A stretch of DNA of 64,000 nucleotides, taken from assembly GCF_002778275.1 (NCBI RefSeq), contig NZ_NESG01000008.1, positions 62,001 through 126,000 on the forward strand, written 5' to 3'. The DNA is from Limnohabitans sp. G3-2 (lineage in GTDB: Bacteria; Pseudomonadota; Gammaproteobacteria; Burkholderiales; Burkholderiaceae_C). Position 1 is the stretch's first letter. Every line of letters starts with the position of its first letter. The notes beneath the pieces are model-generated. The model did not search any database. It saw only the letters and a program-made list of their open reading frames with translations, and was not told where the DNA came from. Made by a program: the position numbers and the translations under genes. Positions 43,066-51,942 of the stretch are shown in pieces.

Positions 43066-43094
43066 AAAAAAAGCGACCCGAGGGTCGCTTTTTT
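43066..43094. terminator. Bidirectional intrinsic terminator
   Basis: A GCGACC/GGTCGC stem with a 4-nt loop is flanked by A-run and T-run, so both strands give a hairpin followed by U residues. It lies between the convergent dehydrogenase and dolP-like genes and should end both transcripts. Confidence 0.92.
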
Positions 43095-43111
43095 GGGTGC
43101 GCGTGGCCGCA

Positions 43112-43738
43112 TCACTTCTTGGGGGTCGGCTGACTCAATCGCTTGAGCTCTTCCTCGGAGATCTCGTCGAACACGCGGACCACTTTGCTCACGCCGCCAA
43201 TGCCGCGGACGATGTCGCTGGCACGCTTGGCTTCACGGGCCGTCACGCGGCCCATCAAATACACAACGCCGCGCTCGGTCACCACCTTGATGGCATTGAC
43301 CTGCAGGTCTTTGGCATCGATGAATGCGGCCTTGGCCTGACCCGTGATCACGAGGTCTTTAGACCGCTGGGTCACGCTGCTGGGCAAGGCCACGGCCAAA
43401 TCGTTCACCACGGACAACACGTTTTCTTGGCTTTGCGCCAATTTTTCAGCGCGCTCTTTATCGGCCTGCGTGCGCACCTCGCCACTGAGCAGGACCTTGC
43501 GGTTGAAGCTGGTCACATTCAGGTGGATGCGATCGCCCAGGTCTTGGCGAACGGCACTGGCGACCTTGAGTTCAATGGCCTCGTCTTCCAATTGGGTCCC
43601 GGCCGTGCGACGGTCGGTGGCCACGATACCGGTCATGACGGCACCGCCCACCAACAAAGGCGCGCAAGCGGACAAGCTGGACAAGGCCGCAGCCAAAACC
43701 ACAGCGCTCAAAACCGAAGATTGAAAATTGCGTTTCAT
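43112..43738 (-). CDS. dolP: BON-domain outer-membrane lipoprotein, DolP (YraP)-like
   Basis: The 208-residue lipoprotein has a lipobox (LSAC, Cys25) and two BON domains (about 50-120 and 125-195). Conserved pieces are VTSFNRKVLLSGEVRT and VVTERGVVYLMGRVTAREAK. DolP in E. coli maintains outer-membrane integrity and supports BAM. The gene starts directly after the diaA-like gene with no gap. The order yraN-diaA-dolP next to rsmI is the same as in enterobacteria, which supports the assignment. Confidence 0.88.
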   Translation of the reverse strand: MKRNFQSSVLSAVVLAAALSSLSACAPLLVGGAVMTGIVATDRRTAGTQLEDEAIELKVASAVRQDLGDRIHLNVTSFNRKVLLSGEVRTQADKERAEKLAQSQENVLSVVNDLAVALPSSVTQRSKDLVITGQAKAAFIDAKDLQVNAIKVVTERGVVYLMGRVTAREAKRASDIVRGIGGVSKVVRVFDEISEEELKRLSQPTPKK

Positions 43739-44323
43739 TTAAAGAGGCTCCTGTTCACCCAACAATTGGGTGTCAATTCCATCACAAAGACAATGCAGCA
43801 CCAGGTACTGCACTTCACGAATTCGTGCGGCTCGCTCATGCGGCACACACACATGCACATCGGTTTCACGCAGCTGTCGGGCCAAGCCGCCACCATGGTG
43901 CCCGGTCAAGGCCAAGACGCTGATTTCGCGGTCATGGGCCGCTTGCACGGCCTCGACCAAAGCGGGCTCTGCGCCGTCGGAGCTGATGAGGACCAACACA
44001 TCGCCCATTTGCCCCAGCGCTTGCACCTGCCGGGCCAAACCTTGGCCATCGGTCCAGCGGGTGGCCGTCACGGCATCCGCAGACAAGGCCAAAGCCGCCA
44101 AGCCCGGGCGCTCCCGCTCAAAACCACCCACCAGCAAGTTCGCCAAGTAATGCGCCAAGGCAGCCGAAGGGCCCATGCCACCGACCAAGACTTTGCCGCC
44201 ACCGGTGACGCAGGCCATCACCGCCTGAACAGCCGAATCCACAGGCTTGGCCAAAGATTCGGCCACCTGGTAGTGCAAGTCGGCACTGTCAATGAAGTGT
44301 TGTTGGATACGGAGGTCTAGCAT
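43739..44323 (-). CDS. diaA: SIS-domain protein, DiaA / GmhA-like
   Basis: The 194-residue SIS-domain protein starts MLDLRIQQHFIDSADLHYQV and has the phosphosugar-type loop GKVLVGGMGPSAALAHYLAN and LVLISSDGAEPALVEAVQAA. It resembles both phosphoheptose isomerase and DiaA, the DnaA-binding initiation protein. The conserved catalytic Glu/His pair of GmhA is not obvious, and the yraN/dolP context favours DiaA. Function in replication initiation is therefore inferred from synteny. Confidence 0.82.
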   Translation of the reverse strand: MLDLRIQQHFIDSADLHYQVAESLAKPVDSAVQAVMACVTGGGKVLVGGMGPSAALAHYLANLLVGGFERERPGLAALALSADAVTATRWTDGQGLARQVQALGQMGDVLVLISSDGAEPALVEAVQAAHDREISVLALTGHHGGGLARQLRETDVHVCVPHERAARIREVQYLVLHCLCDGIDTQLLGEQEPL

Positions 44324-44388
44324 GCGCAGGCGATGATAACCCCGCTCACTGCCCTGCCACCCTAAAATGCCGTTTTTTCCCTGGTATT

Positions 44389-44775
44389 TCAGGCCGCATC
44401 AAAAGCCGCCTGCAGCCATTGGGGTCCGCTCGACTCGATGGTCACGACATCGAAGCGGGCAGGCGGCAGACGACGCCAGCGCTGCAGATAGTGGTGCGCT
44501 GCAAAAACGATGCGCCGCTGCTTCACCCACCCAATGCTGGCCGCAGCCCCGCCATGGTCAGATCGACTGCGCTTGCGCACCTCGACAAACACCACGGTGC
44601 CGTCTGCAGCCTGCATGATCAGGTCGATTTCGCCGCCCCCTCGGCCGGGCGTCCGATAATTGCGCTGTAGCAAGCGCAAACCGCGCGCTTGCAAATAGGC
44701 CAGCGCCTCGTCTTCGCCCGCATCCCCCCGGGCTTTGGTGGTTGGGGCTGGCGTGTTCTTTTTGAGGAATTGCAT
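44389..44775 (-). CDS. YraN family (UPF0102) putative endonuclease-fold protein
   Basis: The 128-residue protein has the restriction-endonuclease-like core: GDAGEDEALAYLQARGLRLL, then NYRTPGRGGGEIDLIM and VVFVEVRKRS. The E-I-D and E-V-R/K residues correspond to the nuclease metal motif. Its biological role is not settled. The ATG at 44775 shares its first base position with the TTG start of rsmI on the other strand, so the promoters of both genes must lie inside each other's coding regions, or rsmI starts further in. Confidence 0.9.
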   Translation of the reverse strand: MQFLKKNTPAPTTKARGDAGEDEALAYLQARGLRLLQRNYRTPGRGGGEIDLIMQAADGTVVFVEVRKRSRSDHGGAAASIGWVKQRRIVFAAHHYLQRWRRLPPARFDVVTIESSGPQWLQAAFDAA

Positions 44776-45689
44776 TGACTCCGTCTCCCTTGTCAGCCTC
44801 GTTCGCCAAAGCCTTGGAGGCTGCGCGCGACGCTGCCGGATCGCAAAACAACCCGGCCAGCACACTGTATGTCGTGGCCACCCCGATTGGCAACCTGGCC
44901 GACATCAGTCTGCGGGCTTTGCATGTGCTGGGCCAAGTCGATGCCATCGCTTGCGAAGACACCCGGCACACCCAACAACTGCTCAGGGCCTACGGCCTCG
45001 AGCGCCCCGGCACCCAATTGTTGGCGGTTCACCAACACAACGAAGCCGAGGCGGCCCAATCCGTGATCGCCCGACTGGCCCAGGGCGAACGTGTGGCCTA
45101 TGTGAGCGATGCGGGCACGCCAGCCATCAGCGACCCGGGCGCCCGCTTGGTGGCCGCCGTGCGGCAAGCGGGTTGCCGTGTGCTGCCCCTGCCAGGCGCC
45201 AGCAGCGTGACCACGGCCCTCAGCGCCAGTGGCATGACGGGAGACAAGGGGTTTGTCTTCACCGGTTTTTTACCCAGCAAATCGGGCGAACGTCAGCAAG
45301 CGGTGCAGTCCTTGGCGCAAGAAAGCCGCGCCGTGGTGCTGCTGGAGGCGCCGCACCGCATCGAAGCTTTGGCGCAAGCCCTGTCGGTGTTGGGTGAGCG
45401 CCGCATCACGGTGGGGCGTGAGCTGACCAAGCAATTTGAGCAAATTGAAACCATCGCAGCGCACGCCTTGCCAGCCTGGCTGGCCGAAAAACCCGATCGC
45501 CAGCGCGGCGAGTTTGTGCTGGTGCTGCACGATGCACCTGTCGCCACGACCGAGGGCGAAGGCCTGCGCGTGCTGCAAGTGCTGCTGCCAGAGCTGCCCC
45601 TGAAAACGGCCGTCAAGCTGGCGGCCGACATCACGGGTGAATCCAAAAATGCCTTGTACGACCAAGCCCTCGCGCTGAAGAAGGGCTGA
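44775..45689 (+). CDS. rsmI: 16S rRNA (cytidine(1402)-2'-O)-methyltransferase
   Basis: The 304-residue protein has the tetrapyrrole-methylase fold with LYVVATPIGNLADISLRALH, ACEDTRHTQQLL, YVSDAGTPAISDPGARLV and FTGFLPSKSGER, all RsmI signatures. It methylates the ribose of C1402 in the decoding centre with SAM. The TTG start at 44775 has GAGGA about 6 nt upstream. It is convergent with the EamA transporter gene. Confidence 0.94.
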   Translation: MTPSPLSASFAKALEAARDAAGSQNNPASTLYVVATPIGNLADISLRALHVLGQVDAIACEDTRHTQQLLRAYGLERPGTQLLAVHQHNEAEAAQSVIARLAQGERVAYVSDAGTPAISDPGARLVAAVRQAGCRVLPLPGASSVTTALSASGMTGDKGFVFTGFLPSKSGERQQAVQSLAQESRAVVLLEAPHRIEALAQALSVLGERRITVGRELTKQFEQIETIAAHALPAWLAEKPDRQRGEFVLVLHDAPVATTEGEGLRVLQVLLPELPLKTAVKLAADITGESKNALYDQALALKKG

Positions 45690-45727
45690 ACGCCGCGCGC
45701 CGATGGGTGGGCAAAAGCCTGCAACCG

Positions 45728-46651
45728 TCAGCGCTTGCGCAAACCCAGCCACATGACGGTGGCCACCACCACCAAGGCCCCCACCAGCTGCATGGGCGCA
45801 ATGGTTTGCCCCAACACCGCCCAGGCCAAGACCAAGGCAAAAACGGGCTCCACATTCATGATGGCCGAGTTGCCCACCACCCCCAACTTGGGCAACACCG
45901 TGAACATGATCGTGAAGGCGGTACCGTATAAAAACGTCAACGCCCCCAGACCCCACCAACCCGCTGTGGCATTGGGCAGATGGAAACCACTTTGCGTGGC
46001 CGCGACGGCGGCGGCCAACACCGCCACCGTCGCCATGGTCGTGAAGGTGCGCAAACGGCCATCCACATCAGCCGCCTCATGTTGGGTGATGACCATGGCC
46101 AAACCGAATGTGGCTGAAGCTGCCAAGGCAAAGGCGATGCCCACCCCGATTTGGGCCCAGTGCTGCGCTGCGCCCAGACCTGAAGCGGCGCCCAACACAT
46201 CCAGCGCCAAGGCCAGGCCGAACAAAAGCAATGGCATGGCCAGCAAAACCGCAGGCTCTGGGCGGTGACCGTAGAGCACACGCGCCCAAAACGCGGTCAG
46301 CAGTGGGTAGGTGTTGAACGCCAACAGGGCCAGTGCCACGGGCAGTCGTGCCACGGCAGAGTAGAGGCAGACACTTTGCACAGCGATCAAGACGCCGATC
46401 AGCAGCAAAGTTCGAGGCTGGCGCTGCGACAACTTGAGGCTCACTTTTTGCTGCCACAGGATCAAGGCCAAGACCAAGGCCGTCACGCTGCTGCGAAAAG
46501 TGACCGCGGTCACCACATCCACACCCTGGTTGAAAGCGGTTCGGGCCGCCACATGGTTGGCCCCCATCATGAGGGCGATCAGCAAGAGTGTGAGAAAACC
46601 GGTCAGGGTCAAGCGGGAATAGGCGCCCGGAACTTGGGTGTGTGAGGACAT
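45728..46651 (-). CDS. DMT/EamA-family transporter
   Basis: The 307-residue inner-membrane protein has ten hydrophobic helices in two EamA repeats (GFLTLLLIALMMGANHVAAR in the first half; FLYGTAFTIMFTVLPKLGVV in the second). Such proteins export amino acids or other metabolites. The signature AIMNVEPVFALVLAWAVLGQ is typical. The substrate cannot be inferred. It is transcribed alone. Confidence 0.9.
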   Translation of the reverse strand: MSSHTQVPGAYSRLTLTGFLTLLLIALMMGANHVAARTAFNQGVDVVTAVTFRSSVTALVLALILWQQKVSLKLSQRQPRTLLLIGVLIAVQSVCLYSAVARLPVALALLAFNTYPLLTAFWARVLYGHRPEPAVLLAMPLLLFGLALALDVLGAASGLGAAQHWAQIGVGIAFALAASATFGLAMVITQHEAADVDGRLRTFTTMATVAVLAAAVAATQSGFHLPNATAGWWGLGALTFLYGTAFTIMFTVLPKLGVVGNSAIMNVEPVFALVLAWAVLGQTIAPMQLVGALVVVATVMWLGLRKR

Positions 46652-46766
46652 GGCTTCTATTTAACCACCCACTCACCCCGAAGATGACATGCAGGTGACT
46701 GCGCATCTGTCGCGCCCGCCCTGACGCGCGCTGTTCAGGCCACCGCGCTGTTGGGCCATGGGCATT

Positions 46767-47783
46767 TCACACGACGTCGCCGTAGAGGCCTCGGCCCTGC
46801 GCATGCAACCGGCTCAGACCCAACAAAACGTCGGTCAAGGGCGTGGGAATGGCCGTCAGTTGCCCCAACTCACGCACGGCAGAGACCAGGGCATCGAGCT
46901 CGACAGGTTTGCCCGCTTCCACGTCTTGCAGCATGGAGGTGCGAAATGCGCCCAATTTGCGCGTCAAGGCATGGCGGTCTTCGGGCTGCTGATCGATGGG
47001 GATGCCGATCTGTGCACCGATGGCTTTGGCTTCGAGCATGACCCCCGAGATGAATTGGCGAACCAAGGGGTCGTCCAAAATTCGGTCCGTGGTGGCGCCT
47101 GTGAAGGCGCTGATCGGGTTGATGGTCATGTTGCCCCAGAGCTTGTACCAAATGTCTTTTTGAATTTGCGGCGACAGCGTGGCGTTGAAGCCCGCTCGGC
47201 GCAGCAGGGCATGCAGCGCCTGCACGCGGGGTGAGGCCTCGCCCGTGGGCTCGCCCACGATCAAGCCGTCCCCAAAGTGGTGGCGGATCACGCCAGGCGC
47301 ATCCACCGAGCAGCTGGCATGGACCACGCAGCCGATGATGTGCCGAGCGGGCAGTGCACGCGCAATGGTGCCCTGGGGGTCCACCGCGTCCAATGAGCGC
47401 CCGGCCACCGGGCCGCCAAAGCCCTGCAAAAACCACCATGGCACACCGTTCATGGCGGTCAGCACGACGGTGTGGGGCCCGATCAGGGGCCCCACCTGCT
47501 GTGCGACCGAAGCCAGCGCAGGGGACTTGACGGAGATGACCACCACATCTTGGACGCCCAATGCCTGGGCATCGTTGGACGCCCTGACGGGCTGGGTGTG
47601 CCACTCGCCAGCCTGATGAAGTTGCAGACCGCTCTGCTGCAGCGCGGCCAGGGTGTCGCCCCTGGCCAATACGCTGAGGTCCGCCCCAGCGCGGGCCAAG
47701 TGCACCCCCATCCAGCCGCCAATGGCGCCTGCACCGACGATGGCGATCTTGTTGAATTTCACATCGTTCTTTGTTTCGCTCAT
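46767..47783 (-). CDS. Ketopantoate reductase (PanE/ApbA) family protein
   Basis: The 338-residue NAD(P)H enzyme has an N-terminal Rossmann motif (IAIVGAGAIGGWMGVHLARA) and the C-terminal ApbA domain with KDIWYKLWGNMTINPISAFT. It reduces a 2-oxo acid to a 2-hydroxy acid; true PanE acts on ketopantoate. The start ATG overlaps the stop of the class II aldolase gene (ATGA), so the two work or are made together, which argues for a carbonyl substrate linked to that aldolase rather than pantothenate synthesis. Confidence 0.88.
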   Translation of the reverse strand: MSETKNDVKFNKIAIVGAGAIGGWMGVHLARAGADLSVLARGDTLAALQQSGLQLHQAGEWHTQPVRASNDAQALGVQDVVVISVKSPALASVAQQVGPLIGPHTVVLTAMNGVPWWFLQGFGGPVAGRSLDAVDPQGTIARALPARHIIGCVVHASCSVDAPGVIRHHFGDGLIVGEPTGEASPRVQALHALLRRAGFNATLSPQIQKDIWYKLWGNMTINPISAFTGATTDRILDDPLVRQFISGVMLEAKAIGAQIGIPIDQQPEDRHALTRKLGAFRTSMLQDVEAGKPVELDALVSAVRELGQLTAIPTPLTDVLLGLSRLHAQGRGLYGDVV

Positions 47784-48568
47784 GCGCGCCACCCTGGACC
47801 CTGCTTGTCCATCTGGCGCACCAGCGCCTCAAACACGTCTTGCCCAGCCCCGTGGTGGGGGTTGAACTGCAAGGCATCGCGCGTGCACTTCGCGGCAATG
47901 TCTTCGGGCACCGGGATCGGTGCACCCATGCTCTGAGTGGCCAACTGGATTTCACAAGCCCGCTGCAAAGTCCACAAAATCGCAAAGGTCTGCGACAGGC
48001 TGGCGCCCCATGCGAGCAGGCCATGGTTGCGCAAAATCACCGCCGGCTTGCTGCCAATGCTTTGCAGCACACGCGGGCCTTCTCCTGCATGGATGGTGAT
48101 GCCCTCAAAGTCATGGTAAGCCACCATGCCATGCAGCTGGGCGGAGTAGAAATTGCTCTGCGACAGGCCGTCCTTCAGACAAGCCACCGCCACACCGGCG
48201 GTCGTGTGCGTGTGCATGACGCAGTGCGCCCCTTCAAGGCCACCGTGCAAAGTGGCATGCACCACAAAACCCGCCGGGTTGACCTTGTACGGCGAGCCGT
48301 CCAGCACCTCGCCTTGCATGTTGATCTTGACCAAATTGGAGGCCGTGACCTCGCTGTAGTGCAGGCCAAAAGGGTTGATCAAGAAGTGCTTCTCGCCCCC
48401 GGTCGCGCTGTCGGGCAAGCGCAGCGTGATGTGGTTGTAAATCATCTCTGTCCAGCCGAGCATGGCAAACACGCGGTAGCACGCGGCCAGTTCCAGCCGG
48501 GCTTGCCATTCGTCAGGATGGACCCGCGCTTGCAGCGAAGGCACCACAGGTTGGGGGGATGGAAACAT
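47780..48568 (-). CDS. Class II aldolase/adducin-family protein
   Basis: The 262-residue protein has the zinc-aldolase fold (GWTEMIYNHITLRLPDS, MHTHTTAGVAVACL with His ligands, and VILRNHGLLAWG). Members cleave or decarboxylate sugar phosphates and related aldols. It lies downstream of hpaI, separated by 91 nt that contain a palindromic repeat. The overlap with the following reductase gene suggests a two-gene unit. The substrate is unknown. Confidence 0.88.
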   Translation of the reverse strand: MFPSPQPVVPSLQARVHPDEWQARLELAACYRVFAMLGWTEMIYNHITLRLPDSATGGEKHFLINPFGLHYSEVTASNLVKINMQGEVLDGSPYKVNPAGFVVHATLHGGLEGAHCVMHTHTTAGVAVACLKDGLSQSNFYSAQLHGMVAYHDFEGITIHAGEGPRVLQSIGSKPAVILRNHGLLAWGASLSQTFAILWTLQRACEIQLATQSMGAPIPVPEDIAAKCTRDALQFNPHHGAGQDVFEALVRQMDKQGPGWRA

Positions 48569-48583
48569 CAGGCTCTCCTTGAG

Positions 48584-48646
48584 TGGGGGTCACAGCCCCC
48601 TGTTGATGGGCTCGGCTGACCAAAAATGAACAGGGTCTGACCCCCA
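48584..48646. repeat. Palindromic repeat between hpaI and aldolase gene
   Basis: The left arm (48584-48604, TGGGGGTCA...CCCTGTT) pairs with the right arm (48629-48646, AACAGGG...TGACCCCCA) with small internal bulges. The GGGGGTCAGACCC-type sequence is a dispersed repeat I know from many proteobacteria. It may act as a transcription or mRNA-processing boundary between hpaI and the aldolase gene. Confidence 0.75.
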
Positions 48647-48659
48647 TTCGTTCGGTCGG

Positions 48660-49475
48660 TCAATAGGTGCTGCCCTTGGCAGGCACGGCGGTGGTGATCT
48701 CTTTTTTGAAGTGCGCCGCCAAATCGGTGGTGTGGCGCATCAAAATTTGGGTGTCCAGGCCCACCGCCACGAACAAGGCACCCAGCTGCAGGTACTGCGC
48801 AGCCAGTTGTCGGTCGGGCGTGAGGATGCCGGGGGCCTTGCCGGCTTTCCGGATGCGGGCGATGGCGTCAGAGATGGCCGCTTGCACCTCAGGGTGTGCC
48901 GCGTTGCCCACATGGCCCATCGATGCAGAGAGGTCGGCCGGGCCGATGAACACGCCGTCCACGCCGGGGGTGGCGGCAATGGCGTCCAAATTCTCCAGCG
49001 CCTGGCGTGATTCCACCTGCACCAACAGGCAGACCTCTTGATTGGCACGCTTGAAATAGTCGGGGTAGTGGCCCCAGCGCGATGCCCGCGCACCCGCCAT
49101 GCCGCGCACACCGCCTTGCCCATCGTCTTGGGGGTAACGCATGGCTTGCACCAGCTGCGCAGCTTGTTCTGCCGTGTCCACCATGGGCACCAGGATGTTT
49201 TGCGCGCCCAGGTCCAGATACTGCTTGATGAGCGCTGTCTCGCCCAAAGGAACCCTGCACACCGGGTGGCTGGCCGGGTAAGCCGCCAAGGTTTGCAGTT
49301 GCGCCTGGATGCTGCGCAAGTCGTTGGGCGCGTGCTCACCGTCAATCACCAGCCAGTCAAAGCCGGCCAAGGCACAGATTTCGGCGGTGTAGGCACTGGC
49401 CAGGCCCATCCACAGGCCGATTTGCGGCTGTTGGTTTTGCAAGGCTTGCTTGAAAAGGTTTGTGGGCGTGTTCAT
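48660..49475 (-). CDS. hpaI: 4-hydroxy-2-oxoheptanedioate aldolase
   Basis: The 271-residue class II (metal-dependent) aldolase has [48 protein letters not shown] and [17 protein letters not shown], the HpcH/HpaI pattern with Arg, Glu and Asp ligands. It splits 4-hydroxy-2-oxoheptanedioate to pyruvate and succinate semialdehyde, the last step of the homoprotocatechuate pathway. It follows hpaH after a 168-nt gap with a GC hairpin at 49572-49588. Confidence 0.95.
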   Translation of the reverse strand: MNTPTNLFKQALQNQQPQIGLWMGLASAYTAEICALAGFDWLVIDGEHAPNDLRSIQAQLQTLAAYPASHPVCRVPLGETALIKQYLDLGAQNILVPMVDTAEQAAQLVQAMRYPQDDGQGGVRGMAGARASRWGHYPDYFKRANQEVCLLVQVESRQALENLDAIAATPGVDGVFIGPADLSASMGHVGNAAHPEVQAAISDAIARIRKAGKAPGILTPDRQLAAQYLQLGALFVAVGLDTQILMRHTTDLAAHFKKEITTAVPAKGSTY

Positions 49476-49571
49476 GGGACGTTGCCTCGTTTTGAAAGGG
49501 AAAAAGGTTTGCAGGTTGTTGGGGTCGGGGTGGCGGCTCGGGCGATGTGGCCAAGCGAAGCGCCTCTGAGC

Positions 49572-49588
49572 CCGGGCCGCCAGCCCGG
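49572..49588. promoter_or_regulatory. GC hairpin between hpaH and hpaI
   Basis: CCGGGC and GCCCGG flank a 5-nt loop in the 168-nt gap between hpaH and hpaI. No T-run follows. It could be a partial terminator or an mRNA-stability hairpin. The rest of the gap shows no gene. Confidence 0.3.
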
Positions 49589-49643
49589 CCCCAGCAGCCT
49601 CCCGCTGTCGAAAGACACAGCCACTGCAGACGCTTCCAAAGGC

Positions 49644-50459
49644 TCAAACAAACCGAAACTCCAGTTTGCCCAATGGCCCGTAGTCCGCCTCAAACACATC
49701 CCCCACTTTGGCCAGGGCAGGTTTGGTGAACGAACCGGCCAGCACAATTTCGCCCGCCTGCAGGTGTTCGCCCCAGGGCGCGAGCTTGTTGGCCAGCCAG
49801 GCAATGCCCACCGCCGGGTGCCCTTGCACGCCAGCCGCGAGACCTGTCTCCTCGACCACGCCGTTTTGGCGCAGCACCGCGCCGCACCAGGGCAGGTCGG
49901 TGGTCAATGGGTCCACCCGCTTGGCCCCCAGCACAATGCCTGCATTCGCCGCGTTGTCGCTGATGGTGTCGTACACCTTGCGCATCACCTTGTTGTGGCG
50001 GTCGAACTGCTCGATGCGCGAGTCGATGATTTCGATGGCGGGCGTGACGTAGTCGGTGGCCTCCAGAACCTGCTGCACCGTCACGTGGGGGCCGCGCAGT
50101 TCTTTTTTGAGGATGAACGCCAGCTCCACTTCCACACGGGGGGCGATGAAATCCGTGAAGGGGATGTCCAGCACCTGGCCGGGCGTGCAGTCGTAGCGCA
50201 TGTCGTCCAGCAGCGTGCCGTAATCGGGCTCGTCGATCTGGCTCGAGACCTGCATGGCCCGGCTCGTCAACCCGATCTTGTGGCCGATCAGGGTGCGCCC
50301 CTCAGCGAACTTGATCTGCATCCAGGCGCGGTTGATGCGGTAGCCGTCTTCGATGGTCATGCCCGCAAAGCGCTTGGAAAAGTGCTCGATCTGGGTGCGG
50401 GTTTTCTCGGACTGGTGGAGCTCGCGCGCGAGCTCTTGGATCAAGGCGTCGTCAAACAT
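49644..50459 (-). CDS. hpaH: 2-oxo-hept-4-ene-1,7-dioate hydratase
   Basis: The 271-residue protein has the FAH-like fold of the MhpD/HpaH hydratases. Typical segments are [49 protein letters not shown] and [20 protein letters not shown]. It adds water to 2-oxohept-4-ene-1,7-dioate with Mg2+. It follows hpaF after a 111-nt gap with a REP-like palindrome, and precedes hpaI. Confidence 0.94.
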   Translation of the reverse strand: MFDDALIQELARELHQSEKTRTQIEHFSKRFAGMTIEDGYRINRAWMQIKFAEGRTLIGHKIGLTSRAMQVSSQIDEPDYGTLLDDMRYDCTPGQVLDIPFTDFIAPRVEVELAFILKKELRGPHVTVQQVLEATDYVTPAIEIIDSRIEQFDRHNKVMRKVYDTISDNAANAGIVLGAKRVDPLTTDLPWCGAVLRQNGVVEETGLAAGVQGHPAVGIAWLANKLAPWGEHLQAGEIVLAGSFTKPALAKVGDVFEADYGPLGKLEFRFV

Positions 50460-50472
50460 ATTGCGGATTTCC

Positions 50473-50549
50473 TGTGGGAGCGCGCCCCTGCGCGCGAATG
50501 AATGTCATGGGCGTCAACCACCGTTCGCAAGCAGGGGCTCGCGCCGACA
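50473..50549. repeat. REP-like palindrome pair between hpaF and hpaH
   Basis: A left unit (50473-50498, TGTGGGAGCGCGCCCCTGC...) and an inverted right unit (50524-50549, ...GCAGGGGCTCGCGCC) face each other. Internal CGCGC palindromes add structure. It is the same family as the elements near gatB. It lies between two genes of the hpa operon, as a paired (BIME-like) unit. Confidence 0.78.
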
Positions 50550-50570
50550 AAAGTCAGAGGCTGTGTCATC

Positions 50571-51002
50571 TCAAACCTTGTTGAAAAGCGGATGGAGGTT
50601 GCTGTGCTTGGCGTCGAACACCTCGGGGCCGACGTCGATCTGCAGCGTGATGCCGATGTGGCGCTGCGCCATCACCGGCGCGAAAAAGGCTTTGGCCACG
50701 TCGAGCAGGGTCTGCCCAGCGGCTTGCTGGGTGGCCTCGCTGCGGCCACGGCCCATGCGCAGGTTCAGGTACACAAAAGCGTAATCGCCTGAGCCGCCGG
50801 CCTCACGCCCTGCCGCGCCGCCATCGGCCACCGCGTAATGCGGCGCGGGGTAAGCCAGCACGCGCGTGCCGCCCGTCGGAAAAACCTGCTGGCCTTGTTC
50901 GTCGCGCACGGTGAGCATGGCGTCGGCCATCTGGCGGCACAGGGTGCTCATGTGGACTTCGGCGTCCAGCTGGCCGGTGTAGAGGATCACGAGATGGGGC
51001 AT
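50571..51002 (-). CDS. hpaF: 5-carboxymethyl-2-hydroxymuconate delta-isomerase
   Basis: The 143-residue protein starts MPHLVILYTGQLDAEVHMST; after removal of Met it has an N-terminal Pro, the catalytic base of the tautomerase/CHMI family. FVYLNLRMGRGRSEATQQAA is also characteristic. It converts 5-carboxymethyl-2-hydroxymuconate to the 5-oxo form. The ATG at 51002 is chosen; the open frame extends five codons upstream. It follows hpaD after 11 nt. Confidence 0.93.
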   Translation of the reverse strand: MPHLVILYTGQLDAEVHMSTLCRQMADAMLTVRDEQGQQVFPTGGTRVLAYPAPHYAVADGGAAGREAGGSGDYAFVYLNLRMGRGRSEATQQAAGQTLLDVAKAFFAPVMAQRHIGITLQIDVGPEVFDAKHSNLHPLFNKV

Positions 51003-51013
51003 GTGCGCACTCC

Positions 51014-51940
51014 TCAAAGGCGGGTGCCGATGGCCGTGTAGCCCTCGGCACGGCTGGCCACGGCAGCGGGCACTTTGGCGCCGTCCTGCGGTGTGACTTC
51101 AAAAATCGCGTTGAGCTGGCCCGTGCCGCTGGCGCCAAAGTAGGGCGTCACCATGTCCACCGCGCCGTCATAGCCGGTCCAGCCCAAAGCGCCCATCAGC
51201 ATGGCGGTGTCGTGCATGAAGCCTTCGCCGTGGCCTTTGCTGGCGTACTCGGGCAGCATCTCGCAAAAGGCTTTCCATTCGCGGTTGCCCCACATCTGCA
51301 GCACCTGCTTGTCCAGCTGCTCTAAAAACGGGCTCCAGACCTTGTGCGCAAACTCCGGTGCCAGGCCGTTTTGGGCAAAGCGGTGCGAGAGCGATCCGCT
51401 GGCCAAAAAGGCCACCTTGCCCTCGTAATGCTGCTCCACCGCCTCGCGCATGGCCCAGCCCAGGCGGGCGCTGTCGTTCAGGTAATGCACCATGCACAGC
51501 GCCGACACCGACACCACCTTGAAGTGCTGGTCTTCGTTCATGTAACGCAGCGGCACCAGCGTGCCGTACTCGGGGCCGAGCGTGGTGTTGTCGTGCGCCA
51601 GTGTTTCGACACCGTGCGCATTGGCCACTTTGGCCAGCAGGTGCCCCAGCTCAGGGTTGCCCGGTGACTCGAAAGCCATGTGGTGGATGAAGTGCGGCAG
51701 CTCGTTGCTGGTGTACTCCCCTTTGAAATGCGGCGCGCAATTGATGTGGTAGTTGGCGTTGACGAGCCAGTGCGTGTCGAACACCACCAGCGTGTCCACC
51801 CCCAAGGCGCGGCAGCGGCGGCTGATTTCTTTGTGGCCGTCGATGGCGCTTTGGCGCGTGCCAAAACGTGGCCCCGGGATTTCGCTCAGGTACATGCTGG
51901 GCACGTGGGTGATTTTGGCGGCGAGTGCAAGTTGGCCCAT
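51014..51940 (-). CDS. hpaD: 3,4-dihydroxyphenylacetate 2,3-dioxygenase
   Basis: The 308-residue class III (LigB-type) extradiol dioxygenase starts MGQLALAAKITHVPSMYLSE and includes FDTHWLVNANYHINCAPHFK and FLASGSLSHRFAQNGLAPEF, which supply His and Glu ligands for Fe(II). It opens the ring of homoprotocatechuate next to the diol. The ATG at 51940 lies 2 nt after hpaE; the longer frame to 52588 runs through hpaE in another frame and is rejected. Confidence 0.95.
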   Translation of the reverse strand: MGQLALAAKITHVPSMYLSEIPGPRFGTRQSAIDGHKEISRRCRALGVDTLVVFDTHWLVNANYHINCAPHFKGEYTSNELPHFIHHMAFESPGNPELGHLLAKVANAHGVETLAHDNTTLGPEYGTLVPLRYMNEDQHFKVVSVSALCMVHYLNDSARLGWAMREAVEQHYEGKVAFLASGSLSHRFAQNGLAPEFAHKVWSPFLEQLDKQVLQMWGNREWKAFCEMLPEYASKGHGEGFMHDTAMLMGALGWTGYDGAVDMVTPYFGASGTGQLNAIFEVTPQDGAKVPAAVASRAEGYTAIGTRL

Positions 51941-51942
51941 GG

